A stretch of 43,959 nt of DNA from Candidatus Neomarinimicrobiota bacterium. Its GTDB lineage: Bacteria > Fidelibacterota > JAANXI01. The notes below the pieces were generated by a model. The model did not search any database, was not told the DNA's origin, and saw only the letters and a list, made by a program, of their open reading frames with translations. Shown here in pieces: positions 26,820 to 35,141 of this stretch. The DNA lies in NCBI GenBank assembly GCA_021734025.1, contig JAIPJS010000026.1:1-43959 (forward strand), read 5' to 3'. The number at the start of each line of letters is the position of its first letter. Within the stretch, counting starts at the first letter, position 1. The position numbers were made by a program, and so were the translations under genes.

Positions 26820-28466
26820 TTAGAGTCTTTTCGGTCCTGCTGCTTTTACTTCCTTGGAAACGCCTTTTTCGAACAGTTTAAAGTTCTCGATGAACCGGGC
26901 GGCCAGGGCGTCGTATTTCTTCCAGTATTCCTCTTCATCGCCCCAGGAGGTAGACGGATCGAGAACATCTCCCGGGATACCGGGACAGGTTTGTGGTATC
27001 TCGAAGCCGAAAACCTTGTCCTTCCGGAAATCAACCTCATTGAGATCGCCGCGCAGAGCTGCATTCAGCAGACCACGGGTATACTTGATACTAATTCGTT
27101 TCCCGATGCCGAATTGCCCACCGACCCAGCCGGTGTTCACCAGCCAGCAGGTGGCGCCGTGTTTCAGCATGCGCTGCTTCAGCATCTCGGAGTATTTGAA
27201 CGGATGCCGCACCATAAACGGCGCGCCGAAGCAGGCGCTGAAGGTGATCTGAGGCTCGGTTCCCAATCCGATTTCAGTCCCGGCGATTTTTGATGTATAG
27301 CCGCTGATAAAGTGGTATTGAGCCTGTTCGGGATCCAGTCTGGCGATCGGCGGAAGCACTCCGGAGGCATCACAGGTGAGGAAAATGACGTTATCCGGAT
27401 GGGCGTTTACCATCTTTTCCGGCACCGCGTTGGGGATGTAATCCAGCGGATAGGATGCCCGGGTGTTCTCCGTAATCATATCGTCATCCAGGTCGATGTG
27501 CCGGCTCACAGGATCGAAAATCACATTTTCCAGGATGGTGCCGTACCGTCGGGTTGTGGAGTGGATTTCCGGTTCATTCTCGGCAGAAAGACGTATCACC
27601 TTGGCATAACAGCCACCCTCGAAATTGAACACCCCATTGGCGCTCCAGCCGTGTTCGTCATCGCCGATTAAGTGTCGCTCCGGATCGGCAGAAAGGGTGG
27701 TCTTCCCGGTACCGCTCAGTCCAAAAAAGATTGCCGGATCGTTATCATCCCCCACGTTAATGGAACAGTGCATCGGGAGGACATCTTTGAAAGTTAGCAG
27801 GAAGTTCAGCGCCGTGAAGATAGACTTCTTGATTTCGCCCCCGTACAAACTGTTGGCGATGATGACCATCCGTTCGGCGAAGTTGATGATGATGCCGGTA
27901 CTGGTGCGCGTCCCGTCAATTCGGGGATCAAGTTCGAACTCCGGAAGGGAAATAACGGTGAACTCCGGCATGAATTTTTTTAGCACGTCCTGGTTTTCCG
28001 TGAGGTTGAACATATTCCGTGCGAACAGGCTGTGCCATGCTCGTTCGGTGATAACACGAACCGGCATCCGGTAATCGGGATCGGCGCCTGCGAAGCAGTC
28101 CTGTACGAACAGATCCTGATTCTGGACGTACGCCTGTACCCGGGAGAAAACACCCGCGAACTTCTCCGGTGTAATAGGCCGGTTGTTCTCGCCCCACCAA
28201 ATTTTGTCTTCGGTTGATTCCTCACGCACTACATACTTATCCCCTGCAGCGCGGGCGGTATGGGGAGGCGTTTTGACCAGCAGCGGACCGCCCTTCGCAA
28301 GATTGGATTCCCCGCGAAAAATTGACTCTTCGTACAATGCCGCTTCCGGAAGATTCCAGTACACATTACCCAGGTTCATAAAACCCTGCTGACTCAGTTT
28401 GTAGTCCGATGCCAGCGCCTTCGCTTCTTTGGCCGCTGGCGTTTGTATATTTAAAAAGTTTTTCAT
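26820..28466 (-). CDS. pckA: Phosphoenolpyruvate carboxykinase (ATP)
   Basis: A 548-residue enzyme that converts oxaloacetate and ATP to phosphoenolpyruvate, CO2 and ADP, the first committed step of gluconeogenesis. Length matches the ATP-dependent family (about 540). Motifs include the P-loop GLSGTGKTTLS, the metal-binding LIGDDEHGW just after it, FNFEGGCYAKVI, ENVIFDP, and the substrate-site region near RMPVRVITERAWHSLFARNMF. NTGWVGG and the later GKRISIKYTR are also conserved. The ATG overlaps the stop of the aminotransferase gene (ATGA) and GAGGG lies upstream inside that gene, so translation is coupled. The pair can feed aspartate-derived oxaloacetate straight into gluconeogenesis. Confidence 0.97.
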   Translation of the reverse strand: MKNFLNIQTPAAKEAKALASDYKLSQQGFMNLGNVYWNLPEAALYEESIFRGESNLAKGGPLLVKTPPHTARAAGDKYVVREESTEDKIWWGENNRPITPEKFAGVFSRVQAYVQNQDLFVQDCFAGADPDYRMPVRVITERAWHSLFARNMFNLTENQDVLKKFMPEFTVISLPEFELDPRIDGTRTSTGIIINFAERMVIIANSLYGGEIKKSIFTALNFLLTFKDVLPMHCSINVGDDNDPAIFFGLSGTGKTTLSADPERHLIGDDEHGWSANGVFNFEGGCYAKVIRLSAENEPEIHSTTRRYGTILENVIFDPVSRHIDLDDDMITENTRASYPLDYIPNAVPEKMVNAHPDNVIFLTCDASGVLPPIARLDPEQAQYHFISGYTSKIAGTEIGLGTEPQITFSACFGAPFMVRHPFKYSEMLKQRMLKHGATCWLVNTGWVGGQFGIGKRISIKYTRGLLNAALRGDLNEVDFRKDKVFGFEIPQTCPGIPGDVLDPSTSWGDEEEYWKKYDALAARFIENFKLFEKGVSKEVKAAGPKRL

Positions 28467-29680
28467 GTCCAGTCCCTCACAAGTTTTCTATCTCCGATAT
28501 ACAGTTCGTTGGGGGCTTCAGGATCGAGAGCCCACTTGATACGACCCAGGCCGTCCGTGATGCTTTTGACAGTGCCACAAAAGCTTAACCGCAGGTGGCC
28601 GTCAACTCCAAAAGCCGCACCGGGAACAGCCAATACGAGGACTTTGTCAATCAGGAAGTTCGAGAGTTTAAACGAATCCTTCTCGTAGGCGCTGAAATCG
28701 GCGAAGCAATAAAAGGTACCGTCCGGCTTGGTGACCTTCACTCCATTAAAAGCGTTCAATCGATCCAGCATTATATTTCGATTATTTTCAAGATCCTGTC
28801 GCAGGTTTTCCACGCCGGACTGAATTCCGTTTAGTGCGCCAATAGCCGCTTTCTGCAGCACGATAGATGGCCCGGATGTCTGATTCCCCTGGATGTTGGC
28901 CATGGTTTCCACAATCCTCTTGTTGGCAATAGCCCAGCCAATGCGAAAACCGGTCATGGCATACTGTTTCGATACACCGTTAATCAGGATAAGTTTAGAG
29001 TTCTCCGTGAGATCCGAGGCATATTCGTAACAGTTTACGAACTGTTTGTCATCGAATACCAACCGATGGTAGATGTCATCCATGATTAGGTACAGATCGT
29101 TCTTTTCACAGAAATTTACAATGTCCGCAATGAATTCTTCGGAGTACATGGCACCGGAGGGATTGTTCGGACTGTTGATGAGCACTGCTTTGGTGTTTGA
29201 CCCCACCTTCTCCTCGATATCTTTGATGGTCGGATAAAAGGAACCGTCCTCCGGCGCGGCTGCTACCCCACGGGCCCCGCAGAGTTTAGCCATTTCCGGA
29301 TAGCTCACCCAATATGGTGCGGGATAAACAATCTCATCCTGTGGATCTAGAATCGTTTGCATGGCCACCATAATCGCCTGCTTGGCGCCACTGGATGCGA
29401 TGACATTATCCGGACTGACGTGCCTACCGTAGTGCTCCTCAGTGTACCGGATAATGGCCTGCTTGAGTGCCGGTGTTCCGTCCACCGGAGCATATCGCAC
29501 TTCACCGGTGTTTAGATGGGATGCCGCAGCCATGATAGCATCCATGGGCGACTTGTTTGTTGGTTGTCCGCCACCCAGATGAATAACCGGATCCCCTTTA
29601 TCCCGGAGGACCGCCGCCTTCTCATTCAGCGAGAGAGTCGGGGACGCTCCAATAGACCGTGCAACCTGACTGAGACTCAT
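28463..29680 (-). CDS. Pyridoxal-phosphate aminotransferase class I/II, probable aspartate aminotransferase
   Basis: A 405-residue fold-type I aminotransferase. The cofactor region is normal: GEVRYAPVDGTPALKQAI near the start, SSGAKQAI for phosphate binding, YPAPYWVSYPEM, NSPNNPSGAMYS, DDIYHRL for the PLP-nitrogen aspartate, and the Schiff-base lysine in NGVSKQYAMTGFRIGWA. RLSFC near the end should hold the carboxylate-binding arginine. It resembles the bacterial Ib-type aspartate aminotransferases, so aspartate plus 2-oxoglutarate to oxaloacetate plus glutamate is the best guess, and the adjoining PEP carboxykinase uses that oxaloacetate. Other class I transaminase activities cannot be excluded. 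AGGGG lies seven bases upstream of the ATG. It is first in the two-gene unit; the promoter should lie in the AT-rich stretch at 29690-29960. Confidence 0.9.
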   Translation of the reverse strand: MSLSQVARSIGASPTLSLNEKAAVLRDKGDPVIHLGGGQPTNKSPMDAIMAAASHLNTGEVRYAPVDGTPALKQAIIRYTEEHYGRHVSPDNVIASSGAKQAIMVAMQTILDPQDEIVYPAPYWVSYPEMAKLCGARGVAAAPEDGSFYPTIKDIEEKVGSNTKAVLINSPNNPSGAMYSEEFIADIVNFCEKNDLYLIMDDIYHRLVFDDKQFVNCYEYASDLTENSKLILINGVSKQYAMTGFRIGWAIANKRIVETMANIQGNQTSGPSIVLQKAAIGALNGIQSGVENLRQDLENNRNIMLDRLNAFNGVKVTKPDGTFYCFADFSAYEKDSFKLSNFLIDKVLVLAVPGAAFGVDGHLRLSFCGTVKSITDGLGRIKWALDPEAPNELYIGDRKLVRDWT

Positions 29681-30183
29681 GTGTTACCCCTTTTGTGTGT
29701 AATAATGAATTGATACTGTATAAAATTCAATTTTTAAAATATGAACAAAAAGTACTAAATAAAACTAATTTCGTGTATTTACCAAAATTTTCTGCCTATA
29801 TAGTGTAAAAATGACCATATATACAAATATAAATGGATATTCACTTAAATATATGAGTAAGTATGTCATCTTTATTCGGTAGCATGAAATTGGGATGATA
29901 GGTTGAGATTATTTGGGTGAGCTATGTAAAAAAGTTTACTTATTGAAGTTTTTTTTCGGATTGTGATTTTGGGTGCGATTCGTCGTTGACCGATCTTGTC
30001 TGGGAGAGGATTTTAGCGGTATTCTGATCACCAATACGTATCCCGGCGACTATATTTTCGGGAATTCTACGAAACAATCTTCGGCGGGATGTCAGATAAG
30101 TGAAGACTGGAAAATGCCAAAGCCGGGAGCGACCTGTAGGTACAGCGCCGCTCCCGGCTTATGGTTGGTAGGGGAACCGTCTG
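29681..30183. other. AT-rich intergenic region upstream of the aminotransferase unit
   Basis: 29690-29960 is notably AT-rich and should contain the promoter for the aminotransferase and pckA genes (-). No distinct gene. The right part carries the strong hairpin at 30121-30159. Confidence 0.5.
30121..30159. terminator. 11-base perfect hairpin downstream of the PAS gene
   Basis: AGCCGGGAGCG (30121-30131) pairs perfectly with CGCTCCCGGCT (30149-30159) around a 17-base loop. On the - strand TTGGCATTTTCC follows, a weak T-tract. It is placed right to end the PAS gene, 24 bases past its stop. It may also be a dispersed repeat. Confidence 0.5.
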
Positions 30184-30594
30184 TTAACGTATCGGTACTG
30201 GTGATTGATCCAGGATAGTGATTTTAATCCCGATCTCTTCCGATTGAGACTTTAGAATCTTCATAACGACTTTCGTCCAGACAAGTCCTTCGGAAGAATA
30301 AATTCGCAGCGCCGTGTTCGTCTTTGTCACGGCCGGATTTTTCAGCAGTCGTAAAAATCCATCCACAAATGTTTGAATATCATCAGGGTAAAGGATTTCA
30401 AAAACATGCTCGGTATAAATCGTTTGCGTGTTGTAGCCGAGCAGAGATGAAAACATCGAGTTACCATAATAAATATGGCCGGATGATTTCAGGATCAGTA
30501 CCGGTTTAGTTCCTTTTTGCTCTAACTTCAGTGACTGTTGCTGTTCAAAATCGACGGCACAATCACGGAATCCGACGGACTTAGGATAGTTCAT
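30184..30594 (-). CDS. Single-domain PAS protein
   Basis: A 136-residue cytoplasmic protein that is essentially one PAS domain (about residues 25-130): KPVLILKSSGHIYYGNSMFSSLLGY is the typical opening, followed by VFEILYPDDIQTFVDGF and the closing TKVVMKILKSQ strand with ITILDQ. No kinase, GGDEF, helix-turn-helix or membrane segment accompanies it, so output must come through a partner. The ligand is unknown; no obvious heme or flavin cysteine is seen. GAGGA lies six bases before the ATG. It is one of two stand-alone PAS proteins in the window (the other is at 42222), both near the two-component system. Confidence 0.75.
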   Translation of the reverse strand: MNYPKSVGFRDCAVDFEQQQSLKLEQKGTKPVLILKSSGHIYYGNSMFSSLLGYNTQTIYTEHVFEILYPDDIQTFVDGFLRLLKNPAVTKTNTALRIYSSEGLVWTKVVMKILKSQSEEIGIKITILDQSPVPIR

Positions 30595-30760
30595 TATTGT
30601 CCTCGTAGTTTATTTTCTGATGGAGTAAAAATTGCGGCCGATATTGCGGAAAAAGAATGGTCCGATTTATCCCGGCCATCATACTTTGGTTAAGAAGAAC
30701 CAAACATTTTAAAAAGGAAGTCAATTGCATTAGTCCTCCATTTTCTCAAAAGAAATTGAA

Positions 30761-30791
30761 ACCCCTGGCCGGGGCGTGTTTGACCAGGGGT
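30761..30791 (-). terminator. Rho-independent terminator of the TPR gene
   Basis: ACCCCTGG (30761-30768) pairs with CCAGGGGT (30784-30791), loop 15 bases. On the - strand the stem is followed by TTCAATTTCTTTT. It lies 26 bases past the TPR gene stop. Confidence 0.75.
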
Positions 30792-30816
30792 CCATTGTAA
30801 TGTCCCAGCACAACAT

Positions 30817-31545
30817 CTATTCCTGGTAGACGCTGGAGACATTCTGTATGTGTTCTTGAATTCTCTGGACGTTTGTTTCTGCCTTTGTATAATTTGCCTG
30901 GACTTCTAATGCTTTTTGATAAGCCGTTTCAGCCTGCTGATAGCTCGTCATGTTTTCAAGGGCAATCCCCAGATTATTGTGGAAATATGCTACATTTTCC
31001 TTCTGTCGGATAGCTGCTTTCAGCAGTTCCACGGCCTCTTGATAGCGGCCTTCGTTGATATAGATAAGGGCCAGATTATTCCTGGCATACGGATTATAAT
31101 CAGACAATTCAATTGATTGTTGATAGGCCCGGATAGCGTCGTCGGTATTTTCCGTGTTATAGAGCAACCGCCCGTATACCTTCCACAAGTCACTATGCAT
31201 AGAATCAAGAGTCATCGCGTGGGTCAGGACTTCGTTCGCTTTGTCATACTGTTCGGTTTCAATGTACGCTCGGCCCAGGTTGACGAAAGCCGGAATCATT
31301 TCAGGGTTTTTGCTTAATGTAATTTCAAAATATTTGGCGGCACTGTCCGGATTGTCATTTTTTAAAAAGTGGACGCCCTTTGTGTATAGGTCGGTGACTG
31401 ATGCATCAGTGGTCCGGACAGTTTTGGTATGTGTAGCCGATTCGGAATTCAGTTCATTTCCTTTGAGAATTTGTGCCTGTAACAATGCCATGAGAATTCC
31501 CAGAAGAATGATCGAAAGTACCTCAAATTTTGATCTGGTTTCCAT
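30817..31545 (-). CDS. TPR-repeat protein with N-terminal membrane anchor
   Basis: A 242-residue protein with a hydrophobic segment at about 9-25 (SIILLGILMALLQAQIL) that acts as a signal anchor or cleaved leader. The rest is a run of tetratricopeptide repeats, with about five units between residues 50 and 225. Typical elements are FLKNDNPDSAAKYFEITLSKNP, AFVNLGRAYIETEQYDKANEVL, YNPYARNNLALIYINEGRYQEAVELL and AYFHNNLGIALENMTSYQQAETAYQKAL. It would be a protein-protein scaffold facing the periplasm. The ATG at 31545 has AGGAGG five bases upstream; a 9-residue longer form from 31572 has none. It is probably a single-gene unit with its own terminator; the partner is unknown. Confidence 0.85.
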   Translation of the reverse strand: METRSKFEVLSIILLGILMALLQAQILKGNELNSESATHTKTVRTTDASVTDLYTKGVHFLKNDNPDSAAKYFEITLSKNPEMIPAFVNLGRAYIETEQYDKANEVLTHAMTLDSMHSDLWKVYGRLLYNTENTDDAIRAYQQSIELSDYNPYARNNLALIYINEGRYQEAVELLKAAIRQKENVAYFHNNLGIALENMTSYQQAETAYQKALEVQANYTKAETNVQRIQEHIQNVSSVYQE

Positions 31546-31945
31546 GGCTGCCTCCTGGTGATTTCTTTTCATGCTGCTATATATACTTTCAACAATCGAT
31601 CCAAAGTTCTATAACGGGTGGTTGAAAACACGGAAAACCGTTTAATAACAAATATTTACGCTAAAATATATTTAAGCAGAAAATGTCAGATATTGCTGAA
31701 AGCTGTGTCCACTATTACTCACAGTGTGTACTGTAGGACACAAGGTGTAAACTCAAGCCAAGGGACTATTAATATGAATTATACAGACGTGAGGGACATT
31801 AATCTACAGAAATGACCGCATTTTCGACGTTGTAATTCGCCAATACCGGTTGAGGAAAATTCGAGATTGCAGGGGGGATACTTTCGATGACAATAAATTA
31901 CTCCGAGAGCGGAGTACCCCCGGAGAAGTCATACACTGAAACAGG
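31546..31945. other. Intergenic region between the TPR gene and the sigma-54 regulator gene
   Basis: Holds the TPR gene's promoter region (AT-rich, with TATATATA near 31574-31581), a dyad ACAGT-N4-ACTGT at 31721-31734 enclosed by GTGTCC (31705-31710) and GGACAC (31736-31741), and the hairpin at 31899-31916. No coding sequence seen. Confidence 0.45.
31899..31916 (-). terminator. Hairpin after the two-component operon
   Basis: TACTCCG (31899-31905) and CGGAGTA (31910-31916) form a perfect 7-base stem with a 4-base loop, 30 bases past the regulator stop. On the - strand ATTTATTGT follows. A plausible but T-poor terminator. Confidence 0.5.
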
Positions 31946-33313
31946 CTATTCCGGACGCTCGATGTCCAGGCGGCGCATAATTTTTAATAAATTAGAGTGG
32001 TTAGCGATATCCAGGGACTTGGCGGTATTCGTGATATGCCAATCGTGCTCTTCCAGGGCGCTGATGATGATTTGGCGCTCGGCCTGATATTTCAGATCCT
32101 GAAAACTCTTCCCGCTCTCATAGCTGGGCACGGCTTCTTTCTTTCGGATGTCGCCGGGAATATGTTCAGGTAAAATTTCGTTCCGGTTGCACTGGATGAT
32201 CATTCGTTCAACGATATTTTCCAATTCGCGGACGTTGTTCCGGGACCAGTCATACTGCCGCAACTGTTCAAATGTCCCGGGATTCACGGTTTTTTCCGGA
32301 ATGCCGAATTTGTCGCACGTCCGTTCAACAAAATGGAGCGTAAGCGGCTTTACGTCATCCAGTCGCTCCCGGAGAGGTGGTACCTGAATTACATGGGTAC
32401 AAATTCTGTAATACAAGTCCTCCCGGAATTGATCGTTCTCGATCTGCTCTTCAAGATCCTGATTGGTGGCGGCGATCACCCGGACATCCACATCAATCTC
32501 TCTGCCCTCGCTTCCCAGTCGTGACACCTGATTTTCCTGCAGGACCCGGAGCAGCTTGGCCTGGATATTTAAGGGCATGTCGCCGATCTCGTCCAAAAAT
32601 AGTGTTCCGCCATTCGCGACCTCGAATTTTCCTTTGGTGGTCTTTTCTGCGCCGGAAAAGGCCCCTTTTTCAAAACCGAACAGCTCGCTCTCCACCAGGT
32701 TCTCTGGAAGGGCTGCGCAATTCAGCGCCACAAACGGCTTTTTTGCTCTGTCACTTTTGTCATGGAGCTCTTTGGCAACTAATTCTTTGCCGGTACCGCT
32801 TTCCCCCGAGACTACCACATTGCTCGGAACCCGGGCAATTTTGTTAATAGTTTCCCGCAACTCCTTGGTTTTGTCGCTAATCCCGATGAGATAGGAATCT
32901 TGCCCCGAAGCGTTCTTCAGCTGCTTATTTTCCACCATCAACCGGCGCTTTTCCAGGGCGTTTTCGATCACCTGGATCAACTGATCCAGATTTACTTCAT
33001 TTTTATCAAAGAAGTTATACGCGCCAAGATTTACTGCACGGACGCACCGCTGAAAATTTCCCTGGGCAGTATATACAATCACCGGCACATCACTGGGTCC
33101 ATTTTTCTCCATGGTTTCCAGCATCTCCAGACCATCCATCACCGGCATCTCCAGATCCAGGATCACCAAATCGATGGCTTCGTCGTCCAGCTTCCCGAGC
33201 GCATCCTTACCATTTTCCGCAGTTAACACTTCGTGTTCGGTTTTGCGCTCCAGGTCATAGGCATACTGCTCCCGGATAGTTTTCATATCGTCCACGACAA
33301 GCAACGTACTCAT
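31946..33313 (-). CDS. NtrC-family sigma-54-dependent response regulator
   Basis: A 455-residue activator in the standard three-part layout. The receiver is residues 1-122, with D8, D9, phosphorylation site D53 (VILDLEMPVMDG) and K104. The AAA+ domain is about 140-375, with Walker A GESGTGKE at 170-177 and the sigma-54 contact loop at 217-222. The last part is a Fis-type helix-turn-helix (about 410-450). The contact loop is GAFSGA instead of GAFTGA, a conservative change. Phosphorylation by the kinase encoded just upstream should drive oligomerisation and ATP-dependent opening of sigma-54 promoters. AGGAGA lies nine bases before the ATG. It is the last gene of the operon, 52 bases after the kinase. 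The target genes cannot be read directly. Confidence 0.94.
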   Translation of the reverse strand: MSTLLVVDDMKTIREQYAYDLERKTEHEVLTAENGKDALGKLDDEAIDLVILDLEMPVMDGLEMLETMEKNGPSDVPVIVYTAQGNFQRCVRAVNLGAYNFFDKNEVNLDQLIQVIENALEKRRLMVENKQLKNASGQDSYLIGISDKTKELRETINKIARVPSNVVVSGESGTGKELVAKELHDKSDRAKKPFVALNCAALPENLVESELFGFEKGAFSGAEKTTKGKFEVANGGTLFLDEIGDMPLNIQAKLLRVLQENQVSRLGSEGREIDVDVRVIAATNQDLEEQIENDQFREDLYYRICTHVIQVPPLRERLDDVKPLTLHFVERTCDKFGIPEKTVNPGTFEQLRQYDWSRNNVRELENIVERMIIQCNRNEILPEHIPGDIRKKEAVPSYESGKSFQDLKYQAERQIIISALEEHDWHITNTAKSLDIANHSNLLKIMRRLDIERPE

Positions 33314-33365
33314 ATATTATTTCTCCTGTAAATCGTTGAGTTTGGTAGAATGTACATCAGAAAAA

Positions 33366-35141
33366 TCATGTTTGGAGCGGGAGCGTAACGGTGACGGTCG
33401 TGCCTTCGCCCTCATCACTCCGGATTTTGACATTTCCGTCAAAGTCCCCGATTATGCGTTTGACGTTCGCCAGGCCCAGCCCGGAACCATCCTCTTTGGT
33501 TGTGACTGCCGTCCGAAACAGCTGATCCTGAATTTCTTCCGGGATACCCACGCCGTTATCCTCCCAGGTGAGTCGGACTTTGGTGCCTTCCACCGCTGAG
33601 GTAATCCGGATTCGACCGGATTCTTCAAACGCTTCGACGGCATTTTTCAGGATATTCTCAAACGCCCGGCGGAGCTGCACTTCGTCGGCCATGACTCTCG
33701 GCTCCTCTTCGGTTAGCTGCATATCGATATCCACAGACTGTCCAGAGATATGCTGATAACTTCCGGCCAGATTCCGGAGAAGAGTATTGACCGACACCGG
33801 TTTCCGGTCAATATCAGGCCGGAGTTTGGCGTAATTGCGGGTCAGGTCCTCCAGATAATCCAGGCTTTCGAAGACCGTATTCTTTCGGTCACGGAACACC
33901 CGGGAGAGATCTTCGGGTTCCTGCTCCTCAACTTCCGCCCAGTGATTCATGACGTTGCGGATTGGGATGAAGCCGTTTTTAATATCGTGATTCACCTGAC
34001 GGGCAATGTCGGCCAGGGCAGCTTTTTGTTCCGCCGAGGCAAGTTTAATCCGGTTTTGCCGCAGGCGTTGCACCATATTTTGCAGGGCATCATTCAGGAT
34101 GCCGATCTCGTCGTTGGTGCGCTCGGTAAAATTGACGTTCAGCGTTTCCAGCGATAAATCGGATGCGGTGGAGGCCAGCCGTTCCAGCGGCTGGGTCACC
34201 TGTTTTGTCCGCCAGATTACTGTAGCAATAGCTAACAATATGCCTATCCCGGCGATGAGGTACATTCGGCGATTTAGTCCGACCAATAACCGATTCAATT
34301 CCGTGGTCGGATAGTGCATTTGCATTGTTACCGGAGAGTAGCCATCTTTGGTAAAAAGCGGGAGCCGAAAACCCCCAACTGTGTACTGCCGGTGCGAGAC
34401 ATATTGCACAGTTTCCTGGGATTCCAATAGATCAGTCGGTTCAATTTGGACGTGGCCTACGCTATCATTACTCGCTATAGCGATTGAATCCCCCTGGCTC
34501 AAGACCAGTGACGTATTGGGAGCCGGCTGGAGCTCCTGAAGGAATTTGTTGCTGATTTCAACGCCGCCAATCAGGTAAAATCGTTGCCCGCTCATAGTCA
34601 CCGAATCCAGTGCCACCAGGCTGATAAAATCTCCGGTCGGACGGGACAATTCAGCAAGCACCAATGAATCCGGTGACATACGGATACCATTGATAAGCCA
34701 GTTCGACTGCCCTCCGAACGCGTTCCGATAGTGTCCGGAACTCAATACCGTACCGCCGGCATCAGTAATGGCCAGCGCCTGGAGACCCATTGCAGACATG
34801 TAATTTTTGGCGTAATCCACGATAAATTGCTGATGGATATTTTTCAGAATAGCGGCCTGCAGCCGGAATTCATAGTCACCCTGGAGCTTTTGTGCAAATT
34901 GGTGCAACTGTTCACTGATGCCGGTATGCCGGGTTTGTAATTCCTGTTGCACTGATTGAAGGGATGCGTTGACCTGTTCCCGGTATTGTGTGGTGAACTG
35001 CCGCACGACGGTCATCCGCACAGCCAGAACCACCACCAAAATGGTAATAAAGAACAGGACTGCAAATGTCCCGGCGAACTTTGCCGAGAGCGGAATTTGT
35101 ATCTTGCGGATTTTTTCTATGATCTGCTGCAACCAATTCAT
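33366..35141 (-). CDS. Membrane sensor histidine kinase (NtrB-like)
   Basis: A 591-residue kinase. Transmembrane segments are at about 24-43 and 283-300, enclosing a 240-residue extracytoplasmic sensor region of sCache-like appearance (GLQALAITDAGGTVLSSG). A HAMP domain (about 302-355) follows, then the phosphoacceptor helix with H385 in QVNHDIKNG, and the ATPase domain. In the latter, NAVEAFEESG is the N-box, WEDNGVGIP the G1 box, and GSGLGLANVKRIIGDF the G2 box. The H-box and the pairing with an NtrC-type regulator fit the NtrB class. The ATG overlaps the stop of the solute-binding lipoprotein (ATGA). The binding protein, kinase and regulator therefore form one coupled signalling line, with the lipoprotein likely to present ligand to the sensor domain. 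Confidence 0.92.
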   Translation of the reverse strand: MNWLQQIIEKIRKIQIPLSAKFAGTFAVLFFITILVVVLAVRMTVVRQFTTQYREQVNASLQSVQQELQTRHTGISEQLHQFAQKLQGDYEFRLQAAILKNIHQQFIVDYAKNYMSAMGLQALAITDAGGTVLSSGHYRNAFGGQSNWLINGIRMSPDSLVLAELSRPTGDFISLVALDSVTMSGQRFYLIGGVEISNKFLQELQPAPNTSLVLSQGDSIAIASNDSVGHVQIEPTDLLESQETVQYVSHRQYTVGGFRLPLFTKDGYSPVTMQMHYPTTELNRLLVGLNRRMYLIAGIGILLAIATVIWRTKQVTQPLERLASTASDLSLETLNVNFTERTNDEIGILNDALQNMVQRLRQNRIKLASAEQKAALADIARQVNHDIKNGFIPIRNVMNHWAEVEEQEPEDLSRVFRDRKNTVFESLDYLEDLTRNYAKLRPDIDRKPVSVNTLLRNLAGSYQHISGQSVDIDMQLTEEEPRVMADEVQLRRAFENILKNAVEAFEESGRIRITSAVEGTKVRLTWEDNGVGIPEEIQDQLFRTAVTTKEDGSGLGLANVKRIIGDFDGNVKIRSDEGEGTTVTVTLPLQT

